A DNA stretch of 64,000 nucleotides from DASREM01 sp035652095 (GCA_035652095.1 DASREM010000028.1:1-64000); one strand, 5' to 3'; shown: positions 26,800 through 34,728, counted from the stretch's first letter. The notes: generated by a model not told the origin, from the sequence alone. Numbers and translations are program-made.

Positions 26800-28257
26800 G
26801 AGGTTGTTACGAAACTACTAGCGGTGTGGCGAAGTGAATGGCAAGATGCAGGGCTATGGGATTCATTGAGGGCGAGGCGCGGGGACAAGGAACGTTATTT
26901 CCAACGAGCTTGGAAGAGTTGATACCACAAGACCATTTCTGCCGGGTGATTGAGGCGTTTGTGAATCAGTTGGACATGCAAAAGTTGGGATTCCTGCGCG
27001 CAGAAGCGGCGGAGACCGGGCGACCAGGATACAACCCGCGCGACCTTTTAAAGCTGTATCTATACGGCTATCTGCAGCAGATTCGCTCTTCACGACGGTT
27101 AGAAAACGAGTGCCGGCGCAACATAGAGCTGATGTGGTTGTTAGGGCGACTCTGTCCGGACCACAAGAGCATTGCTGAGTTTCGTCGCTTGCATCGCCGA
27201 GCAGTGAGCGAGGCGGGAGCTGAGTTGGTGAAGTTAGCACGTTCGGTGGGATTAATTCGGGGAGAGTGGGTGGCCATCGATGGCAGCAAGTTTCGCGCGG
27301 CCAGTAGCGTGAGCAGTGTGCACGAACGATTGCAGTGGGAACGCTACCTGGAAGCTTTGGACACCGCCGACGGCGAGGATGAAGTTAGGGTGGAGAATGG
27401 CGCAGTTGCTCTAGCACTGGAAAAACTGCGTCAGCATGCGGAACCGGAAGTGGGCTTCATGAAAACGTCTCAGGGTATGGTTCCTGCTTACAATGTACAA
27501 ACCGCAGTGGACGCCAAACACGGGCTCATCGTGGCGCAGGAGGTGAGTGATGAGCCTGCGGACAATCGCAGGTTGTTGCCCATGGCCGAGGCAGCGCAAG
27601 CCGCCTTAGAAGGAACCGCTGGGCCGTTGCATGTGATCGCCGATGCGGGCTACTCCAACGGAGAGCAGGCCGCCCGTTGCGAGAGCCAAGGCATTCTGCC
27701 GCACATTCCGGCTAAGCGAGGAGTGAACACGCGTGGCTCGCAGCTGTTCGATCGCAGCGCGTTTCGCTATGAGGAACAAAGCAACACGATGCTGTGTCCA
27801 GCGGGACACCGCCTACGTAGTGATGGAAGAAGTGGGCGCGCACTTGCCTATGTAGGGCGTTCGGAGGTATGCGGCGCTTGCCCGCTCAAGCTTCAGTGCA
27901 CCACCAGTCGCAGGCGCGTCGTCCACCGGCACGTGAATGAAGGGGCGCTGGAGCGCATGCAACAACGCGCCACGCCAGCCGCCATGGCACTGCGACGGTG
28001 CACCGTCGAGTATCCGTTTGCGATTTTGAAATATCGGATTTTCGGTCATCCACGCTTTCTTGTGCGCGGACTAGAAGGGGCTCGCTGCGAGATCGCCCTC
28101 GCCGTCATGGTCTACAACTTGAAACGAATGGTAAAGCTGCTGGGCGGTGCGGCCCTGAGAAACGCTCTACAGACCACCTGATCGGCGCCCGGTCCCCAGT
28201 CGCCTTGCCACGCCGCGCTCTTTCTCGCGCATCATCAACGAGTTTCGTAACAAACTC
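26800..28257 (+). mobile_element. IS1182-family insertion sequence (complete, 1458 bp)
   Basis: Ends are 17-bp terminal inverted repeats with one mismatch: GAGGTTGTTACGAAACT at 26800-26816 and the complement of GAGTTTGTTACGAAACT at 28241-28257. A 5-bp direct duplication AAACC flanks the element (26795-26799 and 28258-28262). It carries one intact transposase gene. Removing the element and one AAACC restores a REP hairpin. Confidence 0.88.
26856..28181 (+). CDS. IS1182-family DDE transposase
   Basis: 441 residues from ATG 26856 (MGFIEGEARGQGTLFP, the usual IS1182 N-terminus); an ATG six codons earlier is possible. Conserved blocks are GYNPRDLLKLYLYGYL, IRSSRRLENECRRNIELMW, and the DDE residues in VAIDGSKF, VIADAGYSNGEQ and CTVEYPFAILKYRI. 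A four-Cys cluster (VCGACPLKLQC) sits before the last acidic motif, as in the family. The frame is intact and the element has matched ends, so it is probably recent and competent. It catalyses cut-and-paste movement of the surrounding element. Confidence 0.95.
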   Translation: MGFIEGEARGQGTLFPTSLEELIPQDHFCRVIEAFVNQLDMQKLGFLRAEAAETGRPGYNPRDLLKLYLYGYLQQIRSSRRLENECRRNIELMWLLGRLCPDHKSIAEFRRLHRRAVSEAGAELVKLARSVGLIRGEWVAIDGSKFRAASSVSSVHERLQWERYLEALDTADGEDEVRVENGAVALALEKLRQHAEPEVGFMKTSQGMVPAYNVQTAVDAKHGLIVAQEVSDEPADNRRLLPMAEAAQAALEGTAGPLHVIADAGYSNGEQAARCESQGILPHIPAKRGVNTRGSQLFDRSAFRYEEQSNTMLCPAGHRLRSDGRSGRALAYVGRSEVCGACPLKLQCTTSRRRVVHRHVNEGALERMQQRATPAAMALRRCTVEYPFAILKYRIFGHPRFLVRGLEGARCEIALAVMVYNLKRMVKLLGGAALRNALQTT

Positions 28258-28263
28258 AAACCG

Positions 28264-28335
28264 CGAAAGGTGGGGCAACCTCAATTATGATTGACCCCGA
28301 AAGGGTGGGCCAGCCCCCCGAAGGGTGGGGCAACC
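28264..28335. repeat. REP-like repeats right of the IS element (three copies)
   Basis: Plus-orientation copies at 28264-28274 (CGAAAGGTGGG, the split hairpin arm), 28296-28315 (CCCGAAAGGGTGGGCCAGCC) and 28317-28335 (CCCGAAGGGTGGGGCAACC). A further copy is at 28641-28662. They alternate GGGCCAG and GGGGCAAC endings, as do the copies on the left side. Confidence 0.8.
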
Positions 28336-28380
28336 TCGCTTGAAGTCGAGGTCGAGGAGCCTGTGTCAGGGGATTAAAGG

Positions 28381-28623
28381 TCAGGTTTCAGAGTTTCAAG
28401 GATTCAAAGGGCCTCCGTGATTGCGGGCCTCTTTTTTTCACCACAAAGGACACGAAGGTACACCAAGGAAGACTTCGGTCTCGGGTCTTCCGCAGAATCG
28501 AACAAAGCTCAGGTTTCAGAGTTTCAAGGATTGAAAACGGCGGCCGTGATCGCGGCGTCTCTTTTTTTCACCACAAAGGACACGAAGGTACACCAAGGGA
28601 GACTTTGGTCTCGGATCTTCCGC
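28381..28623. repeat. Two direct copies of a ~114-base unit at ~128-base spacing, each with a terminator-like hairpin
   Basis: Copy 1 is 28381-28493 and copy 2 is 28509-28623. Each begins TCAGGTTTCAGAGTTTCAAG, contains a short GC hairpin then a seven-base T-run, and ends with CACCACAAAGGACACGAAGG plus a GGTCTCGG block. The hairpin stems differ between copies (GGC..CCG/CGG.GCC at 28410-28429; GCCG/CGGC at 28543-28556) yet both can fold. Confidence 0.75.
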
Positions 28624-28640
28624 CTCGGATTAGAGAGTGC

Positions 28641-28662
28641 GGGAAAGGGTGGGCCAGGCCCC
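28641..28662. repeat. Outlying REP-like copy
   Basis: GGGAAAGGGTGGGCCAGGCC, same orientation and ending type as 28296-28315. It marks the right limit of the REP island. Confidence 0.7.
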
Positions 28663-28743
28663 TGAAGTCAGGAACTTTTCTGGGCCTTGCTGCGTAACTG
28701 AAAGTGAGGGCGACGCTGACGGGCGTCAGGGAGAGGAGGCGTT

Positions 28744-29094
28744 ATGGACGGAAATGTGATTGGCCTGGTGGCAGTGATTCTGACTTGCGGGATTCCGATT
28801 GCCGCGATGTACACCTACTTCCGGGTGCGACAGTTGCGCACCGAGGAGAGGCTGGCGGCGATCGCGCGAGGAGCCGAGGTGCCGATGCAAGCGGAACTAT
28901 CGGAAGGAGCACGGTCGCGGCGAGCAGGAATTCTGCTGACGGCCGGAGCCTTGGGTTATATGGGAACCTTCGCATTGATCGCACGAGCAGAGCCGGATGC
29001 ATGGACGGCGGCCGCGTTTGGAATGATCCCGCTCGCGGTGGGGCTTGGTTTCTTTGTGGATTGGGCGCTCATACGGCGCGACGCTCGAGCCTAA
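28744..29094 (+). CDS. Small DUF6249-type integral membrane protein
   Basis: 116 residues with a strong ribosome site (GGAGG six bases before ATG). Hydrophobic helix at about 4-27 (VIGLVAVILTCGIPIAAMYT), a basic cytoplasmic segment with RTEERLAAIARGAEVP, then two more hydrophobic helices (about 61-80 and 90-106) and a basic tail. The 'TEERLAAIARG..VP' pattern is characteristic of DUF6249 proteins common in Acidobacteria. Function is unknown; some homologues lie near ECF sigma or stress genes, but none is here. It stands alone between a repeat island and a convergent ACP gene. Confidence 0.8.
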   Translation: MDGNVIGLVAVILTCGIPIAAMYTYFRVRQLRTEERLAAIARGAEVPMQAELSEGARSRRAGILLTAGALGYMGTFALIARAEPDAWTAAAFGMIPLAVGLGFFVDWALIRRDARA

Positions 29095-29251
29095 ATCCAG
29101 CACTACGGGGCCAGTGCCGCCTGGGACTGGCCCATCGCGCATTCGATTGCACACAGAGTAGAGGAAGACCCGACTGGGCTTGCAGCACCTGGTTGCCGGA
29201 CGCCCAGCGTTGCTCGCTAAAGCCAACGTGAGTCGATGCCGAGTCGGTTCA

Positions 29252-29554
29252 TCAGGCGACCACTGCGGGTGTTTGGCCGCAGGGTGCGGACTCCGACGAA
29301 ACGCCCATCTTGCCATTTACAAACGATTCCACGCTGACAATCGATTGAAAATTTTCGGGGACCATATCCGTGTCTTCAATGGTGATGGGAAAATTTTCTT
29401 CCAGAAAGGCGATCATGCGAAAGACGCCGAGCGAATCGATGATGTTGCTCTTGAGCAGAGAGTCGTCATCGGCGACCTGAGTGGTGCCGCGGCCGCGGGC
29501 GTAATCGAGAACAAATTCGCGCACTTTGCAGCGGGTCGGATTGTCGGCATTCAT
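29252..29554 (-). CDS. Acyl carrier protein
   Basis: 100 residues from ATG 29554 (GGAGG six bases upstream); the open frame extends further upstream but without family sequence. The carrier motif is DSLLKSNIIDSLGVFRMIAF, with the phosphopantetheine serine in IDSLG, followed by the helix III region IEDTDMVPENFQSIVSVESF. It is a dedicated carrier rather than the housekeeping FabF-linked acpP: the motif is IDSLGV, and no fatty-acid genes adjoin. It is divergent from a hexapeptide acyltransferase. Such pairs occur in amino-acyl or acyl modification of sugars and in small natural-product loci; partner enzymes cannot be named here. The last 15 residues are variable. Confidence 0.9.
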   Translation of the reverse strand: MNADNPTRCKVREFVLDYARGRGTTQVADDDSLLKSNIIDSLGVFRMIAFLEENFPITIEDTDMVPENFQSIVSVESFVNGKMGVSSESAPCGQTPAVVA

Positions 29555-29639
29555 GAAGCGCCTCCGAGCAGTTTGGCGCATTCTATGCCCGGTGTGCCTG
29601 CCTGCCAAGAAGAATGTCAGCAGTGAAAATGTTTGCATC

Positions 29640-29668
29640 TTGACAAAGCGCAGCACTGGACGAATACT
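29640..29668 (+). promoter_or_regulatory. Candidate sigma-70 promoter for the hexapeptide acyltransferase
   Basis: Consensus -35 TTGACA (29640-29645), 17-base spacer, -10 AATACT (29663-29668), 64 bases before the start codon. It nearly duplicates the promoter at 31881-31909, including upstream GTGAAAA and TTGCA blocks. Confidence 0.65.
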
Positions 29669-29731
29669 CGCGGCCACTCAAGGCGAAGACGGAGAAGTGT
29701 GCCTGCCCGAAACCAGGTCCGGCCTGGACTT

Positions 29732-30280
29732 ATGTTCGAGAACCTGCAAGCCGACATGGAGAGGAACCGGGCCGATGTGGCGGCGGGCTTGGCCCGGGGG
29801 AGAAGACCGCGGCTGTGGTTCGCGTCCGTAACCTGGGTGCTGATCTGCTACCGGTACGGACACTGGGCCGAAAGCGTCCATATTCCGGGGGTGCGGCAGT
29901 TGCTGCTGTTCCTGGCGTTGATACTCCAGCGCTGGGTGCAGATGTGCACGAAGTCGTGCATCCATCGGGAGGCGAAGATTGGCCCGGGGCTGGTGTTGCG
30001 AAACGCGTACGGAGTTTTCATCGGGCCGATCACCGAGTTGGGCGCAAACTGCACGCTGGAGACTGGGACGCTGATTGATGGCCGGGTGGGAAATCGCGCG
30101 TACTTCGGGCCAGGCGCAAAATTGCTTTGCCACGCCGAAATCGGAGATGACGTGGTGGTGAGCGCGGGAAGCGTGGTGCTCTCGAACGTAAGGAGCGGGG
30201 TTACCGTGGCGGGCGTTCCCGCGCGCATGCGAATGGCGGGGATGAAGGTCGAGGAAGCAGGCCCTGGACGATCGGGGTAA
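29732..30280 (+). CDS. Hexapeptide-repeat acyltransferase (serine acetyltransferase-like)
   Basis: 182 residues from ATG 29732; the open frame starts 33 codons earlier but the promoter lies inside that stretch. N-terminal helix (MFENLQADMERNRADV), a hydrophobic segment (LLLFLALILQRWV, about 58-70), then left-handed beta-helix repeats: IGPGLVLRNAYGVFIGPITEL, LETGTLIDGRVGNRAYFGP, AEIGDDVVVSAGSVVLSNV and the terminal VAGVPARM. This matches the CysE/SAT branch, which moves acetyl from acetyl-CoA to serine. In glycan loci similar proteins acylate sugars. The short N-terminal part, lacking the full CysE helical domain, favours a non-cysteine role. It is divergent from an acyl carrier protein. Confidence 0.82.
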   Translation: MFENLQADMERNRADVAAGLARGRRPRLWFASVTWVLICYRYGHWAESVHIPGVRQLLLFLALILQRWVQMCTKSCIHREAKIGPGLVLRNAYGVFIGPITELGANCTLETGTLIDGRVGNRAYFGPGAKLLCHAEIGDDVVVSAGSVVLSNVRSGVTVAGVPARMRMAGMKVEEAGPGRSG

Positions 30281-30328
30281 GACTTCCCCGTGGGCCGAAC
30301 CTTCGAAGCTAAGGCGGAGGCGAAAGCG

Positions 30329-31771
30329 ATGAAGTGGAATGGCTGCGGTCAACCGGGCTCCAAAATGCGCTACGAAAACCAGCTTGCGTGGCTGCCGGCG
30401 GCGCTGAGTCTGGTGATGCTCACGCTGTTGTGGACGGCATGCGGGGGAGGATCGAGCGCGAGCAACACTCCACCGAGTGGCCCAGCGGCGAGTTTGTCGG
30501 TCACGAGTCTTTCCATCGGCAATCAATTTGTTGGGATTCAGCACACGCCTGTCCCCATTACGTTGACGAACACCGGAGGGATGGCGCTGACGATCTCAAG
30601 CATCGCGGTCAGTGGTGCGAACAGTTCCGAGTTTGTGCAGACGAATAGTTGCGGGACCAGTCTTGCGGCGGGAGCAAATTGCACGATCAACGTGGCATTT
30701 ACCGCCAGCGCGACGGGAACAAGAACGGCAACGCTGAGCGTAACGGATGATGCGGCGGGAAGTCCGCAGAGTGTTACGTTGACAGGAGCGGGAGTGACCC
30801 CGGCACCCATTGGGATTGCGAGCGGGGTGCAGGCGCAGTGCAGTTCGGTGGCAGGCGGCGATGGCGGGGAGCCTGGAGGCATTTGTTACAACGTCACGGT
30901 TTCGGGCTGTCCGGGGATTGCCGATCAAGTAGCGGGAGTGAAGGTCAACAACCCCACGGGAACAAGAGGGACGGTGACGTTCCTGGTGGGCGGGGGAGGC
31001 GGGCCGGAGTGGTACGACCAGAATTTTACATTCGGGCAACTGACGGTGGATCAGATCGTGCAGGCCGGTTTCACGACGGCGCAGATCAATTTTTATGCAG
31101 CGCCGACGGGGTTTCCGCCTGGAGGAGTGTTTGCGGGGTGGCTGACCGGGCCGGGCGGGGTACGCGCGTTATCGTGCCGATTCTCGACGGTCTCGAAGTG
31201 GATCCACGACACGATCCGGCAGGCGAATCAGCCGTTCTGCCACACCGGGAATAGCGGGGGTGCGGCTACGCCGTTTTATGCGCTGGCATATCACGGGTTC
31301 GACACACTCTACAACTTCGTCGAACCGACGAGTGGACCGCCGTTTACACGCATAGACAAAGGATGTATCTGCCAACCGCCGAACTTCGTGCAGACCCAGT
31401 GCGGGCAAGGGATGCTGTCGGAGTGCTATGGCAACTTCGATTCCATGGCGTACCTGGATCCGGCCTACGACCCGCTGGGAAATCAATGTTCCTCGTCGAT
31501 GGGAGGAAGCACCACCTTCCAGCAGGTGTTTTTCGATGACAGCCTGGCCACACCGGAAGCGGTGTACGACTATCCGGATGTGAATATCAACTTTGTATTT
31601 GCGGGGCAGGACACGGAGTCGGCGCTGCCGCAAGCGGAGGAGTGGCTACCCCTGATCACGGCGAAGACGCTGCCGACGCCGCAGTGCGTGATGGATGCTC
31701 CCCATCCGATTCCCGATGTGATGGATGGGGCGCTGAAGATTGCGAGCGACGTGATTGCGAACTGCAAGTAG
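30329..31771 (+). CDS. Lipoprotein with Ig-like (choice-of-anchor D) domain and alpha/beta-hydrolase-like region
   Basis: 480 residues from ATG 30329 (GGAGG eight bases upstream). Basic n-region, hydrophobic segment WLPAALSLVMLTLLWTAC, then Cys followed by GGGSS: a lipobox. Residues about 48-140 are an ASPM/HYDIN-like Ig fold (LTNTGGMALTISSIAVSG, FVQTNSCGTSLAAGANC, TATLSVTDDAAGSPQS), common in Acidobacteria. The rest (about 145-480) has a hydrolase look: HTGNSGGAATPFYALAYHG resembles a nucleophile elbow and the C-terminus has FVFAGQDTESALPQAEEW. Several cysteine pairs suggest disulfides and thus an exported location. Substrate unknown; esterase is a possibility only. Confidence 0.78.
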   Translation: MKWNGCGQPGSKMRYENQLAWLPAALSLVMLTLLWTACGGGSSASNTPPSGPAASLSVTSLSIGNQFVGIQHTPVPITLTNTGGMALTISSIAVSGANSSEFVQTNSCGTSLAAGANCTINVAFTASATGTRTATLSVTDDAAGSPQSVTLTGAGVTPAPIGIASGVQAQCSSVAGGDGGEPGGICYNVTVSGCPGIADQVAGVKVNNPTGTRGTVTFLVGGGGGPEWYDQNFTFGQLTVDQIVQAGFTTAQINFYAAPTGFPPGGVFAGWLTGPGGVRALSCRFSTVSKWIHDTIRQANQPFCHTGNSGGAATPFYALAYHGFDTLYNFVEPTSGPPFTRIDKGCICQPPNFVQTQCGQGMLSECYGNFDSMAYLDPAYDPLGNQCSSSMGGSTTFQQVFFDDSLATPEAVYDYPDVNINFVFAGQDTESALPQAEEWLPLITAKTLPTPQCVMDAPHPIPDVMDGALKIASDVIANCK

Positions 31772-31779
31772 GGGGTGCT

Positions 31780-31836
31780 TTGTACACGCGAGGTGCCTCC
31801 TTCTTCGCTTCGCTCAGGCGTCGGGATGACGTCAGG
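31780..31836. repeat. Dispersed CACGCGAG...GATGACGTC repeat, copy 1
   Basis: Shares TTGTACACGCGAGGT, CCTTC, CTCAGG and GATGACGTCAGG, in that order, with 45363-45410. It begins just after the lipoprotein stop codon. It looks like a short interspersed repeat, one of at least two copies in the window. Confidence 0.55.
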
Positions 31837-31880
31837 TTTTGGGGCTCAGGTGGTTTTGCAAGTGTGAAAAACATTGCAGA

Positions 31881-31909
31881 TTGACAAAGCGGGAAAAGCG
31901 TCTAATACT
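31881..31909 (+). promoter_or_regulatory. Candidate sigma-70 promoter for the SDR-radical SAM operon
   Basis: -35 TTGACA (31881-31886), 17-base spacer, -10 AATACT (31904-31909), 87 bases before the GTG start. It shares TTGACAAAGCG and AATACTCGCG, plus upstream GTGAAAA and TTGCA, with 29640-29668. Confidence 0.65.
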
Positions 31910-31995
31910 CGCGCCCGCATAAGTTTCCTTCCTTCCACAGCTCTGGGGCACTTCCGGCCGAGAAACATAAATACGATACGAGGGAAAACACACCC

Positions 31996-33114
31996 GTGAA
32001 GAAAAGGGTCCTGGTCACTGGCGGGGCAGGGTTCATTGGCTCGCATACGGTCGATGCGCTAGTCAAGCTTGGGCATGAGGTGTCCATTTACGACAATCTG
32101 AGCGAGCAGGTGCATCCGGGAGGGACGCCGGAATACGCGTCGAAAGACGCTGAATTCGTGCGCGGAGACATGCGGGACCTGGAGCAGTTGCGGGGCGCGG
32201 TGCGCGGGGCCGATATGATTTATCACCTGGCAGCGGCGGTGGGGACGGGGCAATCCATGTATCAGATCGCCGACTACATGGCCATCAACAGCCAGGGAAC
32301 GGCGAACCTGCTGCAGGCGATCCTGGACACACACGCCCAGCCGGAAAAGCTGGTTGTGGCATCTTCCATGTCTACGTATGGAGAGGGCAAAGGGATGTGC
32401 CGGGAGTGTGGAGAAGTTGCTCCCCAGGGACGACCGATCGAAAACCTGCGGGGAAAGAGGTGGGACGCGCTGTGTCCGAATTGCGGCCGAGAAGTGAGCC
32501 CGCTGGCAACCGACGAAGAGAAGCCGCTGCAATGTTCGTCGGTGTATGCACTTTCAAAGAAGACGCAGGAGGAACTGGCGCTGCTGTTTGGGAGGACTTA
32601 CAACATCCCGGTAGTTTCGTTCCGCTACTTCAACGTATATGGCACGCGGCAGGCATTATCGAATCCGTACACGGGAGTGGCGGCGATATTCGCGTCACGG
32701 CTGATGAACGGGAATTCCCCGGTCATTTTCGAGGATGGCTTGCAGACGCGCGACTTTGTCAGCATTCATGACGTGGTGCAGGCGAACGTGCTGGCGCTGG
32801 AGAGTTCGCGCGGGGATGGGATGGCGATCAACGTGGGATCGGGCAGGCCGGCAACGATCCTGGAGATTGCCGAGCAGTTGGGCAAGGCGTTGAAGGTAGA
32901 GGCGCCGATCGAAAGCGCGGGGAAATACCGGGCAGGGGACATCCGGCACTGCTTTGCGGACATAAGGCGGGCGTCGGAACTGCTGGGTTACAGGCCGCGG
33001 GTGACGCTGTCGGAAGGGCTGACGGAACTGGTGGAATGGCTGAAGTCGCAGACTGCGAACGATCACGTGGATGATGCCATGGCGCGGCTGCAGGTGCATG
33101 GATTGGTGGCATAA
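31996..33114 (+). CDS. NAD-dependent NDP-sugar epimerase/dehydratase with a four-cysteine insert
   Basis: 372 residues, GTG start (GAGGG 12 bases upstream). Extended SDR fold: nucleotide site VTGGAGFIGSHT (8-19), DMRDLEQLRGA, YHLAAAVGTGQSM, catalytic SSMSTYGEG and YALSKKTQ (YxxxK), RYFNVYGTRQALSNPYTG and the sugar-site QTRDFVSIHDV. Between the two catalytic parts sits an insert of about 45 residues with CRECGEV and CPNCGRE, a probable zinc ribbon. The family acts on UDP/dTDP-sugars (4-epimerase or 4,6-dehydratase). It is two bases from the DesII-like gene, so the pair probably works on the same NDP-sugar. Exact reaction is not determined by sequence. Confidence 0.88.
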   Translation: MKKRVLVTGGAGFIGSHTVDALVKLGHEVSIYDNLSEQVHPGGTPEYASKDAEFVRGDMRDLEQLRGAVRGADMIYHLAAAVGTGQSMYQIADYMAINSQGTANLLQAILDTHAQPEKLVVASSMSTYGEGKGMCRECGEVAPQGRPIENLRGKRWDALCPNCGREVSPLATDEEKPLQCSSVYALSKKTQEELALLFGRTYNIPVVSFRYFNVYGTRQALSNPYTGVAAIFASRLMNGNSPVIFEDGLQTRDFVSIHDVVQANVLALESSRGDGMAINVGSGRPATILEIAEQLGKALKVEAPIESAGKYRAGDIRHCFADIRRASELLGYRPRVTLSEGLTELVEWLKSQTANDHVDDAMARLQVHGLVA

Positions 33115-33116
33115 GG

Positions 33117-34682
33117 ATGATGATGCGCGTGCCGGGACAAGGGGCATCGGCGAGGGAACTGCTGGAGGCGGCACGTCCGTGGCTGCGGGAGGCTTTTGTC
33201 CTGGAAGGCTTGCTGCGCAATCGCGTAGACCATGAAGAATTTGCGACGTGGATGGAGCGTGGGGCAAGGCTGCTGGACGGACTGGCGCGGCATCCGTTTG
33301 GACGGTTGCGGGACCTGGCAGCGGCATCGCGGTGTGATGCGCAGGAATTTGCGAGCTTGATGTCGGCGCTGCTCTCCGAAGAGAGCGTGCGGGCATTCGT
33401 TTCGGAGGCGAGCGACTCGGCGTACCGGCGTAACACCATTCAACCGATCATCGACACCGGAGCGTTCGATGCCGTGGTGGAGGGGAGATACAGGTACCCG
33501 TTCACGGTGGGAATTTATCCGGCGGTGTCGTGCATGCTGTCGTGCAACTTTTGCGGGCGTGTGCCGCATGCCGAGTACAAGTGGAGCCAGGTGGAGCGGG
33601 GGAACGAACTGCTGCGCGAGGTGTTTGCGCAGGCGCCGACGGACGCGCCGGGCCGGTTCTATATTTCCGGAGGGCTGGAGCCGCTGACCAATCCTGGCCT
33701 GGACAAGCTGGTCAGGTTTGCCGCAGGGCGCGGTTTCAAGTTGCAGCTGTACACCAACGCGATGATGCTGACGCGCAGCTTCCTGGAAAAACACGAGGGA
33801 CTGTGGGACCTGGATACGATACGGATCTCGCTTTATGGCGCGGATGATGCGATGACGGAGCAAACGACGAAGCGGGCGGGCGTTGCGTCGAGAGTCATTG
33901 CAAATGCAAAGGAGTTCGTGCAGTTCAGGTCGGAGGTGAAAGCAACTACGCGCTTGGCATTTAACTACGTTGTCCAAAGCGGACAGGTACGGCACCTGCG
34001 GGAAATCGGGCGGCTCGTCGCCGAGATCGCCGAGCAGGGGGAGGATTCTGGCTCTATTGCGTTCCTCAGCCTGCGCGAGAACTACGCGGCCAGCGGGGAC
34101 ACGGCCGTGTGCGGCGAGGAGCGAGAACAGTTGCGGGATGAGTTGTTTGCCCTTGGCCAGTTTTTTTCAGAGCGTGGTTTAAGCGATCTGACCATCGATT
34201 TCGGATATGCGATGGAAGGCCTGATGAAGGGACGTGAGACTGGACCGGTGCATCGGGTGACGCATCAGGAGATGTGCGAGCGCGGGTATCCGCAGATCTC
34301 GGTGGTGGTGGACCTGTTGGGAGATATTTACCTGTATCGCGAAGCGGCGTTTCTGGGACGCAAAGGCGCGGACCGTTACATCATTGGGCGACTGGGACGG
34401 GATGGAAGTTTCGAGCAGATTCTGGAACGTTACATTGCAGAAGGGCACCAGGGGGTGCGGCCGGCGCCGGGGGACGAACTCTTTCTGGATGCGTTCGACC
34501 ATGCGGTGACGGCATACCTGCGGCAGGTGAGCGATGACATGGCATTCACGGCGGAGTTGGCGCCGTTGCCGGAACGGGTTGAGCTCGGTGTTGCACCGCC
34601 AGTCCGGAACACCCTATGGGCGAGCCACAACGTGAGAAGCATTCGCGAGAAGTATGTGCCGCCACTGGCGATAGGATCTTAA
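33117..34682 (+). CDS. Radical SAM NDP-sugar deaminase/dehydratase, DesII-like
   Basis: 521 residues. Three in-frame ATGs follow AAGG (33117, 33120, 33123); any could be used. It aligns with DesII along its length: NTIQPIIDTGAFDAVVEG, YRYPFTVGIYPAVSC, the Fe-S motif CMLSCNFC (Cys139, Cys143, Cys146), YISGGLEPLTNPGLDKL, TIRISLYGADDAMTEQTT, IDFGYAMEGL and VDLLGDIYLYREAAFLG. DesII is dTDP-4-amino-4,6-dideoxyglucose ammonia-lyase, which makes the 3-keto-4,6-dideoxy sugar of desosamine. Downstream DesV/DesVI-type genes are absent here, so the substrate could differ. It is coupled to the SDR gene by a two-base gap. An oxygen-sensitive enzyme acting in the cytoplasm. Confidence 0.87.
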   Translation: MMMRVPGQGASARELLEAARPWLREAFVLEGLLRNRVDHEEFATWMERGARLLDGLARHPFGRLRDLAAASRCDAQEFASLMSALLSEESVRAFVSEASDSAYRRNTIQPIIDTGAFDAVVEGRYRYPFTVGIYPAVSCMLSCNFCGRVPHAEYKWSQVERGNELLREVFAQAPTDAPGRFYISGGLEPLTNPGLDKLVRFAAGRGFKLQLYTNAMMLTRSFLEKHEGLWDLDTIRISLYGADDAMTEQTTKRAGVASRVIANAKEFVQFRSEVKATTRLAFNYVVQSGQVRHLREIGRLVAEIAEQGEDSGSIAFLSLRENYAASGDTAVCGEEREQLRDELFALGQFFSERGLSDLTIDFGYAMEGLMKGRETGPVHRVTHQEMCERGYPQISVVVDLLGDIYLYREAAFLGRKGADRYIIGRLGRDGSFEQILERYIAEGHQGVRPAPGDELFLDAFDHAVTAYLRQVSDDMAFTAELAPLPERVELGVAPPVRNTLWASHNVRSIREKYVPPLAIGS

Positions 34683-34708
34683 AACAAACGTCGAGAAATT
34701 TCTTTCTG

Positions 34709-34728
34709 GACAGCCGAGGGCGGCTGTC
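34709..34728. terminator. Inverted repeat between the radical SAM gene and rpsA
   Basis: Perfect 8-bp stem GACAGCCG / CGGCTGTC with loop AGGG, 27 bases after the stop codon. No T-run follows. It could be a weak terminator, or part of the rpsA leader. Confidence 0.4.

Noticed and set aside
28264..28662. CRISPR array
   Set aside because: Repeats are short, unevenly spaced, palindromic REP types and two larger direct repeats; there are no regular spacers and no cas genes.
26034..28743. Prophage or integrative element around the IS
   Set aside because: No integrase, phage structural gene or tRNA attachment site; RAYT, REPs and one IS explain the region.
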